Part shown: piece by piece, positions 62,087 through 64,000 of the stretch
Position numbering within the stretch: position 1 is the stretch's first letter
Layout of the letters: every line of letters begins with the position of its first letter
Assembly: GCF_014204515.1 (NCBI RefSeq)
Contig: NZ_JACHLI010000003.1
Location: 314,712 to 378,711 of the forward strand
Length of the DNA stretch: 64,000 nucleotides
From: Pseudomonas nitroreducens
GTDB lineage: Bacteria; Pseudomonadota; Gammaproteobacteria; Pseudomonadales; Pseudomonadaceae
Direction of reading: 5' to 3'
Translations under genes and position numbers: made by a program
Notes under the pieces: model-generated
Told to the model about the DNA's origin: nothing
The model's database searches: none
What the model saw: only the letters and a program-made list of their open reading frames with translations

Positions 62087-62622
62087 CCGCGGCTCTCGCA
62101 GGGCGCCGCCTTCTTCAGGTGCGGGACGAAGTTGCACGGACGGTGGCTGGCGTCCAGCTGCTCGGCGAGGATGCCGTCCCAGGCAGTGCGGCAGGCGTTG
62201 GTGGAGCCCGGCAGGCAGCAGACCAGGGTACCGTTGGACATTCCGGCCAGGGCGCGGGACTGCACGGTGGAGGTGCCGATGTCGGCCACGGAAATCTGCC
62301 GGAACAGCTCGCCGAAACCGTCCACCACCTTGTCCAGCAGGCAGGCCACGGCTTCCGGGGTGCTGTCGCGGCCGGTGAAGCCGGTGCCGCCGGTCACCAG
62401 CACCACCTGCACTTCGTCCTCGGCGATCCAGGTCGCGACCTGAGCGCGGATGCGGTAGAGGTCATCCTTGAGCAGGACGCGGGCAGCCAGGTTATGACCG
62501 GCGGCCTTCAGGCGGTCGACGAACAGCTGGCCGGAGGTGTCGGTTTCCACGGTGCGGGTGTCGCTGACGGTGAGGACGGCGATGTTCAGCGGGACGAATG
62601 GCTGCTCGGCCTTGTGGCTCAT
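62083..62622 (-). CDS. moaB: Molybdenum cofactor biosynthesis protein B (MoaB)
   Basis: A 179-residue MoaB/MogA-family protein that binds or adenylylates molybdopterin. Motifs are LNIAVLTVSDTRTVETDTSGQ, VVLVTGGTGFTGRDSTPEAV and CCLPGSTNACRTAWDGIL, with the TGGTG loop and the SDTR element. The start ATG at 62622 follows AAGGG; a longer frame to 62772 is non-native and overlaps mobA. It is co-transcribed with moeA, which overlaps its stop. The 70-base gap to mobA is a shared divergent promoter region. Confidence 0.94.
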   Translation of the reverse strand: MSHKAEQPFVPLNIAVLTVSDTRTVETDTSGQLFVDRLKAAGHNLAARVLLKDDLYRIRAQVATWIAEDEVQVVLVTGGTGFTGRDSTPEAVACLLDKVVDGFGELFRQISVADIGTSTVQSRALAGMSNGTLVCCLPGSTNACRTAWDGILAEQLDASHRPCNFVPHLKKAAPCESRG

Positions 62623-62692
62623 GATGAGGGCCCTTGCTTGTGAGGTGGGAATGCGCGGTGTTATATCACAGGCCCGCTCTGGAGACCCTGAC

Positions 62693-63280
62693 ATGCCACA
62701 AGCCCCGCTGCCCCCCTGTTCCGTCCTGATTCTCGCCGGTGGGCGCGGCCTGCGCATGGGCGGCCAGGACAAGGGCCTGCTGGAATGGCAGGGCCGTCCG
62801 CTGGCGAGCTACGCCGTCGACCTGGCCCGGCCCCTGGGGGATGACCTGATCATCTCCTGCAACCGCAACCAGGAGCGCTACGCCGCCTATGCCGACCGCC
62901 TGGTGCAGGACGACAGCCCGGACTTCCCCGGCCCGCTGACCGGCATCCGCGCCGGCCTGGCCGTCGCCCGCCACTCGCACCTGCTGGTGCTGCCCTGCGA
63001 CGCGCCGCTGCTGGACAGCGAACTGCTGCAGCGCCTGCTGCGCGCTTCGGTCGCAGAGCCTGACGTCGTGCACATGCTGCGCAGGGCCGAACAGTGGGAG
63101 CCGTTGTTCTGCATCGTGCCGGTGGCGATGCGCGAGGGAGTGGAGCAAGCTTGGCAGGCGGGGGATCGCAGCCCGCGCCATGCCTTCCTGAAACTTGGCC
63201 TGAAGGCGGTGGATTGCCCGGCCGACGAGCCGCGCCTGGCCAACTTCAACACGCCCGAGCTGCTCTATCACGGTCGATAG
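62693..63280 (+). CDS. mobA: Molybdenum cofactor guanylyltransferase MobA
   Basis: MobA joins GMP to Mo-molybdopterin to form the bis-MGD cofactor. The 195 residues start PQAPLPPCSVLILAGGRGLRMGGQDKGLLEW, the nucleotide-binding LAGGxxxRMGGxDK motif, with ISCNRN, DDSPDFPGPLTGIRAGL and VLPCDAPLL. ATG 62693 follows GGAG. It faces away from moaB-moeA. The presence of MobA implies bis-MGD enzymes in the cell, such as formate or nitrate enzymes, none of which lie in this window. Confidence 0.96.
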   Translation: MPQAPLPPCSVLILAGGRGLRMGGQDKGLLEWQGRPLASYAVDLARPLGDDLIISCNRNQERYAAYADRLVQDDSPDFPGPLTGIRAGLAVARHSHLLVLPCDAPLLDSELLQRLLRASVAEPDVVHMLRRAEQWEPLFCIVPVAMREGVEQAWQAGDRSPRHAFLKLGLKAVDCPADEPRLANFNTPELLYHGR

Positions 63281-63371
63281 CGACGCGTTCGAAAATTTTC
63301 CGGGAACTATGGTGCAAAGGCCCCGGTCAGACTTTTCGTACTTTTTTGTTCGCTCATCAGGAGATTCACCC

Positions 63372-63593
63372 ATGAACAAACGGATGCTTCCCGCTTTCCT
63401 GCTCGCCCTGGGCTTTAGCGTGCTCGCTGGTTGCTCCACCCCGTCCGTCATCACCCTGAACGATGGACGCGAGATTCAGTCGGTCGACAAACCCAAGTAC
63501 GACGAAGAATCCGGCTTCTATGAGTTCGAACAGCTGGATGGCAAAACCGCCCGTGTGAACAAGGATCAGGTGCGTACCGTCAAGGACCTGTGA
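63372..63593 (+). CDS. YgdI/YgdR-like small lipoprotein
   Basis: A 73-residue lipoprotein precursor: MNKRMLPAFLLALGFSVLAGCS has a lipobox LAGC, and the mature part is STPSVITLNDGREIQSVDKPKYDEESGFYEFEQLDGKTARVNKDQVRTVKDL, the bacterial SH3-like DUF903 (YgdR) fold with VITLNDGREIQ...YEFEQLDGK. Residue +2 is Ser, so outer membrane sorting is expected. Function is unknown. It has its own GGAG ribosome site and terminator. Confidence 0.92.
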   Translation: MNKRMLPAFLLALGFSVLAGCSTPSVITLNDGREIQSVDKPKYDEESGFYEFEQLDGKTARVNKDQVRTVKDL

Positions 63594-63609
63594 TTCTTCC
63601 GGCGATGAA

Positions 63610-63650
63610 AACGCCCCGCAGGCCCTGACGGTCTGCGGGGCGTTCGCGTT
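63610..63650 (+). terminator. Terminator after the lipoprotein gene
   Basis: AACGCCCCGCAG / CTGCGGGGCGTT has 12 pairs and an 11-base loop, followed by CGCGTTTT. It lies 16 bases after the stop. Confidence 0.85.
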
Positions 63651-63698
63651 TTACCGGGGGGGGGCGAAAGCTTTTTTCAATTATTTTTCGCTAACCCC

Positions 63699-63726
63699 TT
63701 GTGCATCAAAAGTTTTTCGGTAGAAT
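63699..63726 (+). promoter_or_regulatory. tRNA-Pro promoter
   Basis: TTGTGC (63699-63704) and TAGAAT (63721-63726) are 16 bases apart; transcription would begin just before the tRNA. Confidence 0.65.
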
Positions 63727-63739
63727 GCGCGCCATCAAA

Positions 63740-63816
63740 CGGAGCGTAGCGCAGCTTGGTAGCGCGTCTCGTTCGGGACGAGAAGGTCGCTGGTTCGAAT
63801 CCAGTCGCTCCGACCA
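63740..63816 (+). tRNA. tRNA-Pro (CGG anticodon)
   Basis: A 77-base tRNA with encoded CCA. Acceptor stem CGGAGCG / CGCTCCG, D arm with AGCTTGGTAGC, anticodon loop TTCGGGA (anticodon CGG, flanked by TCTCG / CGAGA), T loop GGTTCGAATCC and discriminator A. It decodes CCG, a frequent proline codon in these genes. Confidence 0.97.
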
Positions 63817-63823
63817 AATCCCG

Positions 63824-63851
63824 AAAAACCCGCCTTACGGCGGGTTTTTTA
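63824..63851 (+). terminator. tRNA-Pro terminator
   Basis: AAAAACCCGCC / GGCGGGTTTTT with a TTAC loop, eight bases after the CCA end. Confidence 0.93.
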
Positions 63852-63905
63852 TTGCCTGCGTTTTTCCTTCGCAAGACCGTCAGGCAGAAAAAAGCCCGTC
63901 CACCG

Positions 63906-64000
63906 TGAACTGACCCCCAGATGTTGGACACCAACTCTGAGGGGTCCACATGGCAAGGCATGATGGGAAGTTCAAGCTAGAGGTGGCGCGCCACTATGTG
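63906..64000 (+). mobile_element. Left end of an IS3-family element (IS150 group), truncated by window edge
   Basis: TGAACTGACCCCCAGATGTT resembles the terminal inverted repeat of IS150-group IS3 elements, which typically begin TG-ACTGACCCC. It is followed after a short leader by a transposase start. The right end lies outside the window. Confidence 0.8.
63950..64000 (+). CDS. IS3-family transposase OrfA (partial)
   Basis: Seventeen codons are visible (MARHDGKFKLEVARHYV), resembling the start of OrfA, the helix-turn-helix subunit of IS3/IS150 transposases, where FKL-VVR-Y is typical. A GAGGGG ribosome site precedes the ATG. The full protein would be made by a programmed frameshift with OrfB, which is not in view. 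It lies 133 bases beyond the tRNA-Pro. The reading is a pattern match on a short stretch. Confidence 0.7.
   Translation, partial: MARHDGKFKLEVARHYV

Noticed and set aside
63653..63664. G9 tract as a phase-variation switch
   Set aside because: It is outside any gene and not between promoter elements of a known gene. Kept only as an observation with the IS finding.

Overview
This is a GC-rich, gene-dense stretch of a Pseudomonas chromosome. Gene content and order, recalled from memory without a search, match the P. aeruginosa PAO1 segment of about PA2969 to PA3031. The RNase E repeats, the REP/REPIN elements and the absence of the nqr operon next to apbE suggest a relative such as the P. nitroreducens / P. 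citronellolis type rather than P. aeruginosa itself. All genes look intact. Only the two window edges cut genes: plsX on the left and an IS3-type transposase on the right.

Layout. 1-5019: lipid and translation housekeeping (plsX, rpmF, yceD, maf, then rluC - HAD phosphatase - sppA in one overlapping operon). 5020-8816: a promoter, a leader of about 520 nt and rne, whose scaffold domain carries a long REER/QP repeat tract. 9137-13699: a tightly overlapping envelope operon (exbB-exbD-lpxK-ycaR-kdsB-ptp-murB). 13771-16664: comEC and a DUF2062 gene. 16837-20040: the lipoprotein exporter lolC-lolD-lolE. 20165-21788: PilZ protein, a small secreted protein and a glycerophosphodiesterase. 21831-27547: soluble transhydrogenase, a lone apbE, an AroP-type permease and a long-form GAPDH. 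27706-34237: mfd, a CsiV-like protein, mtnP, nagZ and an L,D-transpeptidase.

34294-36375 is a regulatory hub. psrA has two PsrA-type operators fused over its own -10. lexA has two SOS boxes over its promoter and is followed by sulA. A PsrA-like operator also lies upstream of fadBA (40441-43794), which links the fatty-acid sensor to beta-oxidation. 36420-40318 holds two unknown genes, topA and a DUF1653 gene. 44269-52242 holds unknown envelope proteins, a Usp, uup, slt, an LprI-like protein and a MOSC protein.

52678-60647 holds cheV and then the most unusual set: an operon of an AGPS-like FAD enzyme, a GlpD-like dehydrogenase, an FGGY kinase and a YegS-type lipid kinase, transcribed away from an AraC-type regulator. 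I infer a glycerol-phosphate, possibly ether-lipid, pathway. 60872-63280 is molybdenum cofactor metabolism (moeA, moaB, mobA). The window ends with a small lipoprotein, tRNA-Pro(CGG) and the left end of an IS150-type IS3 element. Intergenic spaces carry REP sequences of two subtypes, mostly as inverted pairs (REPINs), and other short palindromic repeats.
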